Shown: positions 10,785 through 21,365, numbered from the stretch's first letter. The stretch is DNA of 64,000 nucleotides from Litchfieldia sinesaloumensis (GCF_900156865.1 NZ_LT732529.1:3621035-3685034); one strand, 5' to 3'. The notes: generated by a model not told the origin, from the sequence alone. Program-made: numbers and translations.

Positions 10785-11981
10785 TTGCTTAAAAACATGA
10801 AAAAACTGTTTTCCGAGTCAAAACACAAAAAGAGATTTATAGTCTTGATAAGTAGTTTTATAGTCTTAGTAGCAGCGGGTACTGGATATGCTACATATGA
10901 AACCACGAAGGATACAGTTACACTATCATTAAATGGTAATGAGCAAGTTATAAGGACGCACGCAAACACGGTTGCTGAAGTACTACAAGATTTAAAGATT
11001 GATGTTTCAAAACATGATGAGCTTTCACCGTCAATAGATACGGTAATCAAAGACAATATGAAAGTGACATGGTTAGAGGCCATTCCTGTTGAACTTGTAG
11101 TAGATAACCAGCCGAAAGAGGTCTGGACAACAGTTAATACCGTGGAAGATCTTTTCAAAGAAGAGAAGGTAGAAGTTTCAGAGCACGATAAGGTCAGTCC
11201 TAATTTAGATACAGAGTTAAAAAAAGATATGAAAGTTGAAGTTGAAAAAGCATTTCAGCTTACTTTAAATGACGGCGGTAACGAAAAGCAAATTTGGTCC
11301 ACTTCGACTACTGTCGCTGACTTTTTAAAAGGTCAAAATGTTACACTAAATGAATTGGATCGCGTAGAACCAGGGATGGAAGAACAGATTACAGCAGATA
11401 GTGTTGTCAATGTTGTACGAGTAGAAAAAGTCACCGATGTAGTGGAAGAATCAATTGCCTTTGCAGTTGTGAAGAAAAAAGACAACAGTATTGATAAAGG
11501 TAAAGAAAAAGTTGTAACTTCTGGGCAAGAAGGTAAACTTGCAAAGCACTATGAAGTCGTTCTTGAGAATGGAAAAGAAGTCTCAAGAGACCTTATTAAA
11601 ACAGAAACCCTTAAAGATAGTAAAGACAAAGTTGTAGCAGTGGGTACTCGTGAAATTGTTCAACAGGTTTCCCGTGGTACAGGTAATGTAGCAAAGGAAT
11701 TCTATGTTTCTTCTACGGCTTATACTGCCTATTGTAGCGGGTGTTCAGGTATTACTGCGACTGGAATTAATCTTCGTGCAAATCCGAATGCGAAGGTTAT
11801 TGCAGTAGATCCTAGTATAATACCACTAGGCACAAAAGTGTATGTGGAAGGCTATGGATATGCAGTTGCTGCGGATAAAGGCACGAATATTAAAGGTCAC
11901 AAAATCGATGTCTTTTTCTCAGAGAAATCTCAAGCCTATCGTTGGGGCCAACGAAAGGTCAAAATCCAAATTTTAAATTAA
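10785..11981 (+). CDS. yabE: Cell-wall protein with ubiquitin-like (DUF348), G5 and 3D domains
   Basis: A 398-residue exported or membrane-anchored protein of the YabE/YuiC/Rpf-like group, whose 3D domain is related to MltA lytic transglycosylases and resuscitation factors. There is an N-terminal membrane segment at about 18-37 behind a basic stretch, three DUF348 repeats (about 44-195; each has TVAEVLQ, TVEDLFK or TVADFLK), a G5 domain (about 205-285) and the C-terminal 3D domain (about 305-396) with the three Asp residues VDPS, AADKG and KIDVFF. The start is TTG 10785, 10 bases after AAGGAGG; an ATG at 10797 is an alternative. A full-consensus promoter lies directly upstream and a terminator follows, so it is monocistronic. 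Confidence 0.92.
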   Translation: MLKNMKKLFSESKHKKRFIVLISSFIVLVAAGTGYATYETTKDTVTLSLNGNEQVIRTHANTVAEVLQDLKIDVSKHDELSPSIDTVIKDNMKVTWLEAIPVELVVDNQPKEVWTTVNTVEDLFKEEKVEVSEHDKVSPNLDTELKKDMKVEVEKAFQLTLNDGGNEKQIWSTSTTVADFLKGQNVTLNELDRVEPGMEEQITADSVVNVVRVEKVTDVVEESIAFAVVKKKDNSIDKGKEKVVTSGQEGKLAKHYEVVLENGKEVSRDLIKTETLKDSKDKVVAVGTREIVQQVSRGTGNVAKEFYVSSTAYTAYCSGCSGITATGINLRANPNAKVIAVDPSIIPLGTKVYVEGYGYAVAADKGTNIKGHKIDVFFSEKSQAYRWGQRKVKIQILN

Positions 11982-11994
11982 CTACTGTATAACC

Positions 11995-12021
11995 ACAGAG
12001 GATTTATTCCTCTGTTTTTTT
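11995..12021 (+). terminator. Terminator after yabE
   Basis: ACAGAGGA (11995-12002) pairs with TCCTCTGT (12008-12015), loop TTTAT, followed by TTTTTT. Confidence 0.9.
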
Positions 12022-12130
12022 ATGTCTAGCTTCAGCACTTCTTTTTATGTCTATGTCTTTTTTGTTATAATTATGTAATATTTGTATCTATATTGTTAGA
12101 CGAAATACATTGAGAAAGGTTTCAAAAAAA

Positions 12131-13593
<1,463 letters not shown>

Positions 13594-13634
13594 CTACTTT
13601 TAGAACAGAGTGGCAATTCAATTACTTCATTTCT

Positions 13635-13663
13635 CACCACTTAATACTGTTTTGCATAGGCTA
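13635..13663 (+). promoter_or_regulatory. SigK-type promoter of yabG
   Basis: CACC (13635-13638), 16-base spacer, CATAGGCTA (13655-13663) fits the mother-cell SigK pattern mACm-N16-CATAnnnTA exactly. yabG is a known SigK-dependent gene in B. subtilis. Confidence 0.6.
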
Positions 13664-13724
13664 ACAAGTAGGTAACTTAACATGCACTTAAAGAGAAATT
13701 ACCTCGAAGTTGGAGTGGATGAGG

Positions 13725-14612
13725 ATGGATATAAGGGTTGGCGATATTGTCGCACGTAAATCCTATAAATTTGATTTATTGTTTAAAGTAACTGAAATCA
13801 CACAAGATCAGATAGTTTATCTATACGGTGAGGATGTAAGGCTAGTTGCAGATGCCCCGTATGATGATTTAGTTGTCGTAAATGAGAACGAAAGATTGAA
13901 AAGGCAGCGAATGGATCGAGAAAAGGTAGACCATTCCTATCGGTTATTCCGCCAGGATTATCAGTTGACTAGGGAAAAAAGTGAATACAATGCAACAGGG
14001 GGATACTCAAATGATGCCGAATTTTTTCAGATGCCAGGAAGAGTTTTGCATATAGATGGTGATCCAAATTACTTAAAAAAGTGCCTCGATTTGTATGAAA
14101 AAATAGGTGTACCTGTATATGGAGTTCATTGTCATGAAAAAGAGATGCCAGATAAAATTGATGGATTACTTGATAAATATAGGCCGGATATCCTTGTTAT
14201 AACAGGACATGATGCCTTTTCGAAATCAAAAGGGAAGGTTACGGAACTAAAGGCTTATCGACACTCTCGTCATTTTGCTCAAACGGTACGGCAAGCAAGA
14301 AAAAGAGTCCCGCATTTAGATCAACTTGTCATCTTTGCAGGTGCTTGTCAGTCCCATTTTGAGTCTTTAATAAGAGCTGGAGCAAATTATGCAAGTTCAC
14401 CGTTAAGGGTCAATATACACGCTCTAGACCCTGTTTACATTGTTGCAAAGATTAGCTTTACCCCATTTGATGAAAGAATTAATGTATGGGATGTACTTCG
14501 CAATACATTAACCGGTGAAAAGGGTCTTGGTGGAATTGAAACAAAGGGCGTATTACGAACTGGAATGCCATATCAGAGGCTGGTTGATGATGAAGATAAA
14601 GGGGATCTCTAA
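13725..14612 (+). CDS. yabG: Sporulation-specific coat protease YabG
   Basis: Cysteine-type protease made late in the mother cell that processes spore coat proteins and guides cross-linking. The 295-residue protein carries YGVHCHEKEMP, DILVITGHDAFSKSKG and the strongly conserved FAGACQSHFESLIRAGANYASSP block, in which His and Cys are the likely catalytic residues. I prefer ATG 13725 (MDIRVGDIVARKSY) with GGAG nine bases upstream; ATG 13719 and TTG 13710 are alternatives. It has its own SigK-like promoter. Confidence 0.94.
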   Translation: MDIRVGDIVARKSYKFDLLFKVTEITQDQIVYLYGEDVRLVADAPYDDLVVVNENERLKRQRMDREKVDHSYRLFRQDYQLTREKSEYNATGGYSNDAEFFQMPGRVLHIDGDPNYLKKCLDLYEKIGVPVYGVHCHEKEMPDKIDGLLDKYRPDILVITGHDAFSKSKGKVTELKAYRHSRHFAQTVRQARKRVPHLDQLVIFAGACQSHFESLIRAGANYASSPLRVNIHALDPVYIVAKISFTPFDERINVWDVLRNTLTGEKGLGGIETKGVLRTGMPYQRLVDDEDKGDL

Positions 14613-14763
14613 CGTTAATACGCTAGGGACCCCCTGGAATTTTATTACATATAAATGTAGTTAAGAAATTTGTCGATGAAAGAAATCTTGATTTTATACA
14701 TATTGACAATACTTTTGTACATACTATCGGTTGTGCACTGAGAAATTTGTAGTAAAAAATTCG

Positions 14764-14793
14764 TTGACAAGTATTTTGTATCATTGTTATAAT
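14764..14793 (+). promoter_or_regulatory. veg upstream promoter
   Basis: Exact TTGACA (14764-14769), 18-base spacer, exact TATAAT (14788-14793). Confidence 0.7.
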
Positions 14794-14804
14794 TTTAGTT
14801 TTAT

Positions 14805-14833
14805 TTGACGTTTGGTAATATTTTTGGTATACT
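14805..14833 (+). promoter_or_regulatory. veg proximal promoter
   Basis: TTGACG (14805-14810), 17-base spacer, TATACT (14828-14833), 22 bases before the veg start. Tandem with the promoter 41 bp upstream. Confidence 0.75.
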
Positions 14834-14855
14834 AAGAATAGTGAGGTGGAGTGAA

Positions 14856-15125
14856 ATGGGAAAAACTTTGCTTGATATTAAACGGTCTTTAGATACTAAT
14901 TTAGGTAAGCGACTTACTTTAAAGGCAAATGGTGGTCGTAGAAAAACAATAGAGCGCTCAGGAGTGCTCGCTGAAACGTACCCCTCTGTATTCGTAATTG
15001 AATTAGATCAGGATGAAAATTCCTTTGAGCGGGTTTCATACAGTTATGCTGATATCCTTACAGAAACCGTACAATTAACTTTCTTTGATGAGACATCTGG
15101 GAATATAGCGATAAGTGGGCAGTAG
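14856..15125 (+). CDS. veg: Veg protein, biofilm and germination related
   Basis: An 89-residue, highly conserved and strongly expressed small protein; in B. subtilis Veg stimulates biofilm matrix gene expression by acting against SinR and has a role in spore outgrowth. The conserved block is [30 protein letters not shown] followed by [27 protein letters not shown] 14856 has GAGGTGG five bases upstream; the frame extends back to 14805 but those codons fall in the promoter. Two tandem SigA promoters and a very strong terminator flank it. Confidence 0.95.
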   Translation: MGKTLLDIKRSLDTNLGKRLTLKANGGRRKTIERSGVLAETYPSVFVIELDQDENSFERVSYSYADILTETVQLTFFDETSGNIAISGQ

Positions 15126-15457
15126 ACACCTTTGTTTGCTGCTTTTTTATTTTTATTAAACGTGATACTCTTCCGTTAGAGTATCACGTTTTTTTATTTC
15201 ATTTGTTTAGTCACTAAATTGAAGAAAATAGTATATTAATTAAAATGGTTGTTAATAATGAATAAAATAACAACTGGAAATATCCGATTTATTAGTGGGA
15301 ACTCTGTGTGAGCACAGCTCACTCACTTTGGAATGATGCTTTTATAATGGCTAAATCGGTGATATGTGTTGTGTTGGCCCAAAATTTGTTACTATAACTA
15401 ACCCTTCTTCATCAAATACTAAGGTTGTCGTAGATGGAAAGAAAGGGGTTGTATTTA
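15126..15457 (+). other. Intergenic region between veg and sspF
   Basis: Apart from the veg terminator this 332-bp stretch has no gene I can support. It contains a small inverted repeat GTGAGC-aca-GCTCAC at 15308-15322. sspF homologues are forespore (SigG) genes, but I could not find a convincing SigG promoter here. Confidence 0.6.
15158..15196 (+). terminator. Very strong terminator after veg
   Basis: AAACGTGATACTC (15158-15170) pairs perfectly with GAGTATCACGTTT (15179-15191), loop TTCCGTTA, then TTTT. Confidence 0.95.
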
Positions 15458-15643
15458 TTGGGTAGACGTAGAGGGATTATGTCGGAAGCCTTTAAAGAAG
15501 AGCTAGCGAAGGAACTTGGTTTTTACGATACAGTTAAAAATGAAGGTTGGGGTGCAATTCGATCTCGTGATGCTGGAAATATGGTAAAACGAGCAATTGA
15601 AATTGGCCAACAGCAGCTTGCCAATAAAGGGAAACACCAATAA
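15458..15643 (+). CDS. sspF: Alpha/beta-type small acid-soluble spore protein
   Basis: A 61-residue SASP homologue. [31 protein letters not shown] and [21 protein letters not shown] match SspF. SASPs coat forespore DNA; SspF is a minor and divergent member. I place the start at TTG 15458, giving MGRRRG and exactly the B. subtilis length, with AAAGGGG 9 bases upstream; an ATG at 15434 would add eight unconserved residues and overlap this site. It is followed by a terminator. Confidence 0.93.
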   Translation: MGRRRGIMSEAFKEELAKELGFYDTVKNEGWGAIRSRDAGNMVKRAIEIGQQQLANKGKHQ

Positions 15644-15665
15644 AAGTATTTCTTTGAACTACGAC

Positions 15666-15694
15666 GCCGAAGCAGCTTTGCTTCGGCTATTTTT
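15666..15694 (+). terminator. Terminator after sspF
   Basis: GCCGAAGCA (15666-15674) pairs with TGCTTCGGC (15679-15687), loop GCTT, followed by TATTTTTAT. Confidence 0.85.
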
Positions 15695-15778
15695 ATATAG
15701 GAAAAAGGTCATAATGTACAAATTACATAAAAAACAGTGTGGACACTATGACATGTTGTTTTTGCGGTGTTTACTTTG

Positions 15779-15787
15779 TGGTACAAT
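15779..15787 (+). promoter_or_regulatory. Extended -10 promoter candidate of ispE
   Basis: TGG followed by TACAAT (15782-15787) is an extended -10 element 37 bases before ispE. I see no good -35. Confidence 0.45.
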
Positions 15788-15823
15788 GTCAATATTGAAT
15801 TTACGTTTAAAGCAGGTGTTTTC

Positions 15824-16690
15824 ATGAAATTATTAGTTAAGGCCCCAGCAAAGATAAATTTGGCTCTTGATGTCTTAAACAAGCGCCAAGATGGTTATCA
15901 TGAGGTGCGGATGATAATGACGACCATTGATCTTTCGGACAGGCTTGAATTATCGGATTATGATGGAGATGAAATAAAGGTTATCTCTCATAATCGTTTC
16001 GTACCAGATGACAGCCGCAACTTAGCATACCAAGCTGCAAACTTATTGAAACAACGTTACGGTGTGAAAAAGGGCGTAATCATTTCGATTACAAAATCAA
16101 TTCCGGTAGCAGCAGGACTTGCTGGTGGGAGCAGTGATGCAGCTGCGACTCTAAGAGGTTTGAATAAATTTTGGGACCTCGGTCTTAGTTTGGATGAACT
16201 AGCCTCTTTAGGTGCGGAAATTGGTTCAGATGTCTCTTTTTGTGTGTATGGTGGAACGGCTCTTGCAACTGGTAGAGGAGAGATTATTACTGAATTACCC
16301 TCACCACCACATTTTTGGGTCATACTAGCTAAGCCAACAATCGGTGTATCGACGGCAGATGTATATCGAAATCTATCTATTGACCAAATTAATCACCCTG
16401 ATGTGGATGGGATGATTAAAGCAATTGAGACGAAAGATTTTGCTGGGATTTGTGATCGAGTCGGGAATGTATTAGAGGACGTAACCTTGAAGATGCACCC
16501 GGAAGTAGCCCATATTAAAGATCAAATGAAACGGTTCGGTGCAGATGCAGTACTAATGAGTGGTAGTGGTCCTACTGTCTTTGGACTTGTCCAAAGAGAA
16601 TCAAGGATGCATCGAATATACAATGGATTACGTGGTTTTTGTGATCAGGTTTATGCGGTTAGGTTACTCGGTGAACGAAATAAAATGTAA
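15824..16690 (+). CDS. ispE: 4-diphosphocytidyl-2-C-methyl-D-erythritol kinase
   Basis: GHMP kinase of the MEP isoprenoid pathway. In 288 residues it shows [13 protein letters not shown] at 5-17, the ATP loop [19 protein letters not shown] near 92-110, and the late GSGPTVFGL motif. The start ATG 15824 has AGGTG upstream; the frame continues back to 15767 but without a ribosome site. In Bacilli it lies just before purR. Confidence 0.96.
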   Translation: MKLLVKAPAKINLALDVLNKRQDGYHEVRMIMTTIDLSDRLELSDYDGDEIKVISHNRFVPDDSRNLAYQAANLLKQRYGVKKGVIISITKSIPVAAGLAGGSSDAAATLRGLNKFWDLGLSLDELASLGAEIGSDVSFCVYGGTALATGRGEIITELPSPPHFWVILAKPTIGVSTADVYRNLSIDQINHPDVDGMIKAIETKDFAGICDRVGNVLEDVTLKMHPEVAHIKDQMKRFGADAVLMSGSGPTVFGLVQRESRMHRIYNGLRGFCDQVYAVRLLGERNKM

Positions 16691-16791
16691 CCCTTTCTTG
16701 GGCAGAGAGTATAACCCTGACAGAAATAAATGAACTAAGACGAAGAACGTCAAGTCCTGTGAAACGTCAGTGTTACAAAACATCGTGTTTG

Positions 16792-16822
16792 CCTTCAGCT
16801 TCCGGCGGATGCTGAAGGTTTA
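16792..16822 (+). terminator. Hairpin between ispE and purR
   Basis: CCTTCAGC (16792-16799) pairs with GCTGAAGG (16811-16818), with an inner TCC/GGA pairing, followed by TTTATTTG. The T run is weak, so it could be a leader structure rather than a terminator. Confidence 0.5.
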
Positions 16823-16839
16823 TTTGATTAAGGCGTACA

Positions 16840-16874
16840 TTAATGATATATTATCATTAAAACATTCGGATTTT
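16840..16874 (+). promoter_or_regulatory. Palindrome and PurBox-like site before purR
   Basis: TTAATGATA-TAT-TATCATTAA (16840-16860) is a perfect 9-bp inverted repeat overlapping the -10-like TATATT. Directly after it, the minus strand of 16862-16874 reads AAAATCCGAATGT, one base off the PurBox core CCGAAC. PurR autoregulates in B. subtilis, so an operator here is reasonable; the palindrome itself does not match a PurBox. Confidence 0.45.
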
Positions 16875-16885
16875 GGAGGAGAACT

Positions 16886-17743
16886 ATGAAATTTAGACGG
16901 AGTAGTAGACTTGTTGATATGACAAATCACTTGCTTTTACACCCACAGCACCTTGTATCTCTTTCCTATTTTGCGCTAAAATATGACTCAGCTAAATCCT
17001 CTATTAGTGAGGATTTAGCGATTATTAAGCAAACCTTTGAGCAACAGGGAATTGGAACATTAATAACGGTAGCAGGGGCAGCGGGTGGTGTTAAGTTTAT
17101 TCCAATGGTCGCGGAAGAAGACGCACGTACAGTAGTTGGAGAATTATGTGAGGTAATTGCAAACCCAGAGAGGCTTCTTCCAGGTGGATATCTATACTTA
17201 ACGGATATACTAGGTGACCCAAGAATTGTAAATAAAATCGGGAAAATTTTCGCCTCAATCTATTCTAACCATGAGATTGATGTTGTCATGACTGTGGCAA
17301 CCAAGGGAATCCCCTTAGCATACGCTGTTGCGTCATATTTGGACGTACCGGTAGTGATAGTAAGGCATGATAATCGAGTCACGGAAGGTTCTACCGTGAG
17401 TATAAATTATGTGTCTGGATCAACAAAGCGTATTCAGACCATGGTACTGGCGAAACGAAGCTTGAAGGAAGGTTCTAATGTCTTAATCATTGATGACTTT
17501 ATGAAGGCTGGCGGTACTGTTCAAGGAATGGTGAGTATTCTAGAAGAGTTTAACGCAAATGTAAAAGGAATTGGTGTTCTAGTTGAGTCTGAAGGAGTCG
17601 AAGAAAGACTTGTTGATGAGTACATATCCTTAGTAAAGTTAACAGATGTTAATGTAAAAGAAAAACAGATTAAAGTAGCTGTAGGTAACTACGAATCTTA
17701 TTTACAACAAGTAGAAATTGAAGATGAGGTGGGGGAAGAATGA
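16886..17743 (+). CDS. purR: Purine operon repressor PurR
   Basis: Repressor of purine genes that responds to PRPP. It has 285 residues: an N-terminal winged helix ([21 protein letters not shown]... to about 75) and a phosphoribosyltransferase-fold domain with the PRPP loop [16 protein letters not shown] near 203-218. ATG 16886 follows GGAGGAG. Its last bases overlap the ridA start as ATGA, giving translational coupling. Confidence 0.97.
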   Translation: MKFRRSSRLVDMTNHLLLHPQHLVSLSYFALKYDSAKSSISEDLAIIKQTFEQQGIGTLITVAGAAGGVKFIPMVAEEDARTVVGELCEVIANPERLLPGGYLYLTDILGDPRIVNKIGKIFASIYSNHEIDVVMTVATKGIPLAYAVASYLDVPVVIVRHDNRVTEGSTVSINYVSGSTKRIQTMVLAKRSLKEGSNVLIIDDFMKAGGTVQGMVSILEEFNANVKGIGVLVESEGVEERLVDEYISLVKLTDVNVKEKQIKVAVGNYESYLQQVEIEDEVGEE

Positions 17744-18114
17744 AACAAGTTCAAACAAATCAAGCACCAGCTGCTATTGGACCTTATTCACAAGGAATCG
17801 TTGTAAACAATATGTTTTTTAGTTCAGGGCAAATACCTTTAACACCCGCTGGAGAGCTAGTAAGTGGTGGAATCAAAGAACAGACCCAGCAGGTCTTTAA
17901 AAACCTTCAAGCGGTTCTTACAGAGGCAGGGGCATCTTTGGACACAGTTGTAAAAGCCACTGTATTTATTAAAAATATGGATGACTTTGCAGACTTAAAT
18001 GAAGTCTACGGAGAGTATTTCGTAGGACATAAACCTGCTCGTTCTACGGTAGAAGTTGCACGACTTCCGAAGGATGTTTTAGTAGAGATTGAAGTCATTG
18101 CACTCGTAAAATAA
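17740..18114 (+). CDS. ridA: 2-iminobutanoate/2-iminopropanoate deaminase RidA
   Basis: YjgF/RidA family trimeric enzyme that hydrolyses reactive imines released by PLP enzymes. The 124 residues contain [33 protein letters not shown] and the signature [22 protein letters not shown] with the substrate-binding Arg. It is coupled to purR by a 4-bp overlap; in B. subtilis YabJ is needed for full purine regulation. Confidence 0.95.
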   Translation: MKQVQTNQAPAAIGPYSQGIVVNNMFFSSGQIPLTPAGELVSGGIKEQTQQVFKNLQAVLTEAGASLDTVVKATVFIKNMDDFADLNEVYGEYFVGHKPARSTVEVARLPKDVLVEIEVIALVK

Positions 18115-18186
18115 CACCGTTTTTTACAAATATTCTGTTCATTCACAAAAAAGTATGAATCTTTTTAAAAAATTATTTAATATTTA

Positions 18187-18215
18187 GCAGGAGATTTCGT
18201 TTTTCCGTTGAATAT
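18187..18215 (+). promoter_or_regulatory. SigH-type promoter of spoVG
   Basis: GCAGGAGAT (18187-18195), 11-base spacer, GTTGAATAT (18207-18215) fits the SigH pattern RnAGGAwww-N11-12-RnnGAATww. The 70 bp upstream are very AT-rich, consistent with the AbrB target known at spoVG. Confidence 0.8.
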
Positions 18216-18257
18216 GAATAACTAAGTTTTTATATAGTCAAAAAGGTGGTGAACAGA

Positions 18258-18548
18258 ATGGAAGTAACAGACGTTAGATTACGCCGCGTTAATACGGAAG
18301 GTAGAATGAGAGCGATTGCATCAATTACGTTGGACCATGAATTTGTTGTTCATGACATTCGTGTAATTGATGGCAACAATGGTTTATTTGTTGCTATGCC
18401 AAGCAAACGCACTCCAGATGGAGAGTTTCGTGACATTGCTCATCCAATTAACTCAGGTACGCGTGGAAAGATTCAAGATGCGGTACTAGCTGAGTATCAC
18501 CGTTTAGGTGAAGTTGAAGTTGAGTTTGAAGAAGCGGGAGCATCATAA
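18258..18548 (+). CDS. spoVG: Septation and RNA-binding regulator SpoVG
   Basis: A 96-residue regulator, first known for spore cortex formation and later as a nucleic-acid binding protein. [38 protein letters not shown] and [22 protein letters not shown] are family constant. ATG 18258 lies eight bases after AAGGTGG; a GTG at 18246 overlaps that site. The SigH promoter and AT-rich AbrB-type region upstream match the classical regulation by SigH and AbrB. Confidence 0.97.
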   Translation: MEVTDVRLRRVNTEGRMRAIASITLDHEFVVHDIRVIDGNNGLFVAMPSKRTPDGEFRDIAHPINSGTRGKIQDAVLAEYHRLGEVEVEFEEAGAS

Positions 18549-18564
18549 AAATAAATTGTACGTT

Positions 18565-18595
18565 AAGAGCCTACTTGTATTATAGGCTCTTTTTC
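18565..18595 (+). terminator. Terminator after spoVG
   Basis: AAGAGCCTA (18565-18573) pairs with TAGGCTCTT (18583-18591), followed by TTT. Confidence 0.85.
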
Positions 18596-18720
18596 TATGC
18601 CTAAATAATCTCTTAATAATACTTTCCAATTAAAAAAATGAGGTACTTTAGTTAGTCTTCTTGAAAATGGTCTCTTTTTAAGATATATTCGAAATGGATA
18701 AAAAGGTTTAGTTTCAATTT

Positions 18721-18775
18721 TTTGAGGCGTGAACCTCAGTCAGACAAAGTAGAAACCTCTGGTTTTTGCCTCAAA
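18721..18775 (+). other. Possible structured leader of glmU
   Basis: TTTGAGGC (18721-18728) pairs with GCCTCAAA (18768-18775), enclosing a small AAACC-tct-GGTTT hairpin (18753-18765). The structure ends 63 bp before glmU. I do not recognise a known riboswitch. Confidence 0.4.
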
Positions 18776-18838
18776 GCTTTACTTAAAGACGTTTGAGCAA
18801 ACTATACGCCGAGGTGATTTTAATATGGAGGCCTGGAC

Positions 18839-20218
18839 ATGACAAACAGATATGGCGTAATTTTGGCCGCAGGGCAAGGGACACGTATGAAATCTAAGCT
18901 TTATAAGGTCCTACACCCTGTTTGTGGTAAGCCAATGGTGGAGCATGTAGTGGATCAACTATCAAAAGTATCCCTAGAAAAGCTTGTGACAATCGTTGGA
19001 CATGGAGCGGAAAAAGTTAAAGCACAAATTGGAGATAAAAGTGAGTATGCCCTTCAAGAAAAACAGTTAGGGACTGCACATGCCGTGATGCAGGCAGCTA
19101 GCCACCTTGCAAATGAAAAGGGAGTAACTTTAGTTGTGTGTGGTGATACGCCACTTATTACAGCAGAAACGATGCAATCCCTACTTGAACAGCATGAACA
19201 AGCAGGAGCTAAGGCAACAATCCTGACAGCTGTGGCTACAGAGCCAACTGGGTATGGAAGAATTGTTCGTAATGCACAAGGCCATGTTGAACGTATTGTT
19301 GAACATAAAGATGCAACAGATGAAGAACGTAAAATCACTGAAATCAATACAGGTACATATTGCTTTGATAACGAATCATTATTTGAAGCGCTTTCAAATG
19401 TTTCTAATAACAATGTGCAGGGAGAGTACTATTTACCTGATGTTATAGAAATATTGAAAACAAAGGGTGAAATCGTTTCTGCCTTCCAGACAGCTTCGTT
19501 TGAAGAAACGCTTGGAGTGAATGACCGGTATGCATTATCACAAGCGGAAAAACTAATGAAACAAAGAATTAATAAGCAACACATGATGAATGGTGTAACA
19601 ATTATTGATGCAGATAATACGTACATTTCTGCAGATGCAAAAATTGGTTCAGACACTGTTTTACATCCTGGAACTGTTATAATAGGGGATGTAGAAATAG
19701 GAAATGACTGTGAGATTGGTCCCAATTCTGAAATAAAGAATTGTAAAATTGGAGAAAGGACAGTAATCCGCCATTCAATTGCGCATGATAGTAGTATTGG
19801 AAATGATGTAGCAATTGGACCTTTTGCACATATCCGTCCTGCCTCACAAATTAGTGATAAGGTGAAAGTTGGAAACTTTGTTGAATTGAAAAAAGCTATA
19901 TTTGGTGAGGGAAGTAAAGCATCTCATCTAAGCTATATTGGGGATGCAGAAGTTGGTACAAATGTAAATATAGGTTGTGGTTCTATTACTGTAAACTACG
20001 ATGGTAAAAATAAATTTTTAACTAGAATTGAGGACGATGCGTTTATTGGATGCAATTCAAATCTAGTAGCTCCAGTTACAGTTGGAAAAGGGGCTTATGT
20101 TGCAGCAGGATCAACGATCACTAGCGAAGTTCCAAGTAATGCACTTTCAATTGCAAGAGCACGCCAAGTGAATAAAGAGGATTATGTAGAGCGCCTGAAT
20201 CAAAAGAAAAATTCCTAA
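18839..20218 (+). CDS. glmU: Bifunctional GlcNAc-1-P uridyltransferase / GlcN-1-P acetyltransferase
   Basis: Makes UDP-GlcNAc for peptidoglycan and teichoic acids. The 459-residue protein has the nucleotidyltransferase motif [19 protein letters not shown] at 9-27, VCGDTPLI, and GYGRIVR in the N-terminal half, then left-handed beta-helix hexapeptide repeats from about 255 ([36 protein letters not shown]) and the acetyltransferase segment [29 protein letters not shown] with its catalytic His. GGAGG at 18827-18831 places ATG 18839. It is 18 bp before prs. Confidence 0.97.
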   Translation: MTNRYGVILAAGQGTRMKSKLYKVLHPVCGKPMVEHVVDQLSKVSLEKLVTIVGHGAEKVKAQIGDKSEYALQEKQLGTAHAVMQAASHLANEKGVTLVVCGDTPLITAETMQSLLEQHEQAGAKATILTAVATEPTGYGRIVRNAQGHVERIVEHKDATDEERKITEINTGTYCFDNESLFEALSNVSNNNVQGEYYLPDVIEILKTKGEIVSAFQTASFEETLGVNDRYALSQAEKLMKQRINKQHMMNGVTIIDADNTYISADAKIGSDTVLHPGTVIIGDVEIGNDCEIGPNSEIKNCKIGERTVIRHSIAHDSSIGNDVAIGPFAHIRPASQISDKVKVGNFVELKKAIFGEGSKASHLSYIGDAEVGTNVNIGCGSITVNYDGKNKFLTRIEDDAFIGCNSNLVAPVTVGKGAYVAAGSTITSEVPSNALSIARARQVNKEDYVERLNQKKNS

Positions 20219-20236
20219 TGGAGGTTGGGGAAGATC

Positions 20237-21190
20237 ATGCCTAATCAATACCGTGACTCAAGTTTAAAAGTGTTTTCGTTAAATTCGAATGCACCTTTGG
20301 CAGAGGAAATCGCAAATTCCATTGGTGTCGAGCTTGGAAAATGCTCTGTTACACGTTTTAGCGATGGAGAAGTTCAAATTAACATTGAAGAAAGCATTCG
20401 TGGTTGTGACGTGTTTGTCATTCAATCAACAAGTGCACCAGTGAATGAACATATCATGGAAGTCCTAATCATGATCGATGCACTTAGACGTGCTTCCGCA
20501 AAAACCATTAATATTGTTATGCCGTATTATGGATATGCGAGACAAGACCGCAAGGCACGTGCACGTGAGCCTATTACAGCAAAGCTTATCGCAAATCTGT
20601 TAGAAACTGCAGGGGCAGATCGTGTGATCACGTTAGATCTTCATGCACCACAGATTCAAGGCTTTTTCGATATTTTAATCGACCACCTAATGGGTGTACC
20701 GATTCTAGCGGAGTACTTTAAAACTAAGAACCTGCAAGACATTGTCATTGTATCTCCAGATCATGGTGGGGTTACACGTACACGTAAAATGGCAGATCGC
20801 CTAAAGGCCCCAATCGCAATAATCGATAAACGTCGCCCTAGACCAAATGTAGCTGAAGTTATGAATATTGTCGGGAATATTGAAGGGAAAACAGCAATAT
20901 TAATAGATGATATCATTGATACAGCAGGAACAATAACGTTAGCGGCGAATGCATTAGTTGAAAATGGTGCTGCAGAGGTATATGCCTGCTGTACACATCC
21001 GGTATTGTCAGGGCCAGCAATTGAACGTATTCAAAATTCAAAAATCAAAGAACTGGTAGTAACCAACACTATTCTTTTACCTGAAGAGAAAAAGATAGAT
21101 AAAATTAAGGAACTATCAGTTGCTTCGCTGATTGGTGAAGCTATCATTCGTGTCCATGAGCAACAATCTGTCAGCACACTTTTTGATTAA
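20237..21190 (+). CDS. prs: Ribose-phosphate pyrophosphokinase
   Basis: Makes PRPP, the precursor for purines, pyrimidines, NAD, His and Trp, and the effector of PurR. The 317 residues show [52 protein letters not shown], and the PRPP-binding [15 protein letters not shown] near 213-227. I use ATG 20237, with GGGG/GGAGG upstream; an in-frame TTG at 20225 is not supported. It is coupled to glmU by a short gap. Confidence 0.97.
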   Translation: MPNQYRDSSLKVFSLNSNAPLAEEIANSIGVELGKCSVTRFSDGEVQINIEESIRGCDVFVIQSTSAPVNEHIMEVLIMIDALRRASAKTINIVMPYYGYARQDRKARAREPITAKLIANLLETAGADRVITLDLHAPQIQGFFDILIDHLMGVPILAEYFKTKNLQDIVIVSPDHGGVTRTRKMADRLKAPIAIIDKRRPRPNVAEVMNIVGNIEGKTAILIDDIIDTAGTITLAANALVENGAAEVYACCTHPVLSGPAIERIQNSKIKELVVTNTILLPEEKKIDKIKELSVASLIGEAIIRVHEQQSVSTLFD

Positions 21191-21209
21191 TTTATAAATA
21201 GGCAGATGG

Positions 21210-21263
21210 GTGCCTTTTGGCGTAAACCAAAGGCGAGCACTAACGGAAGGTGTTCTTTACCTT
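21210..21263 (+). other. Two hairpins in the prs-rplY interval
   Basis: Hairpin 1 (21210-21240): GTGC/GCAC outer stem and GCCTTTtGG/CCAAAGGC inner stem with loop CGTAAA. Hairpin 2 (21247-21263): AAGGT/ACCTT with loop GTTCTTT. Neither has a good T run. A short palindrome TAGACATCTGTCTA followed by T6 lies near 21310-21330 and may be the actual terminator. Confidence 0.45.
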
Positions 21264-21339
21264 GCAAAGTGATTAGGTTAGGCCAGAGAGATAATGACAT
21301 ATGAAAAACTAGACATCTGTCTATCTTTTTTAAAAAGAG

Positions 21340-21365
21340 GTTTAGTTCGCCGTCTTTAGGGGAAT
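21340..21365 (+). promoter_or_regulatory. SigB-type promoter of rplY/ctc
   Basis: GTTTAG (21340-21345), 14-base spacer, GGGAAT (21360-21365) fits the general stress SigB consensus GTTTAA-N12-14-GGGTAT with one mismatch in each box. ctc is the classic SigB target. Confidence 0.75.

Noticed and set aside
18660-18838. glmS-type ribozyme before glmU
   Set aside because: The ribozyme belongs to glmS leaders, and no core sequence or double pseudoknot is seen.
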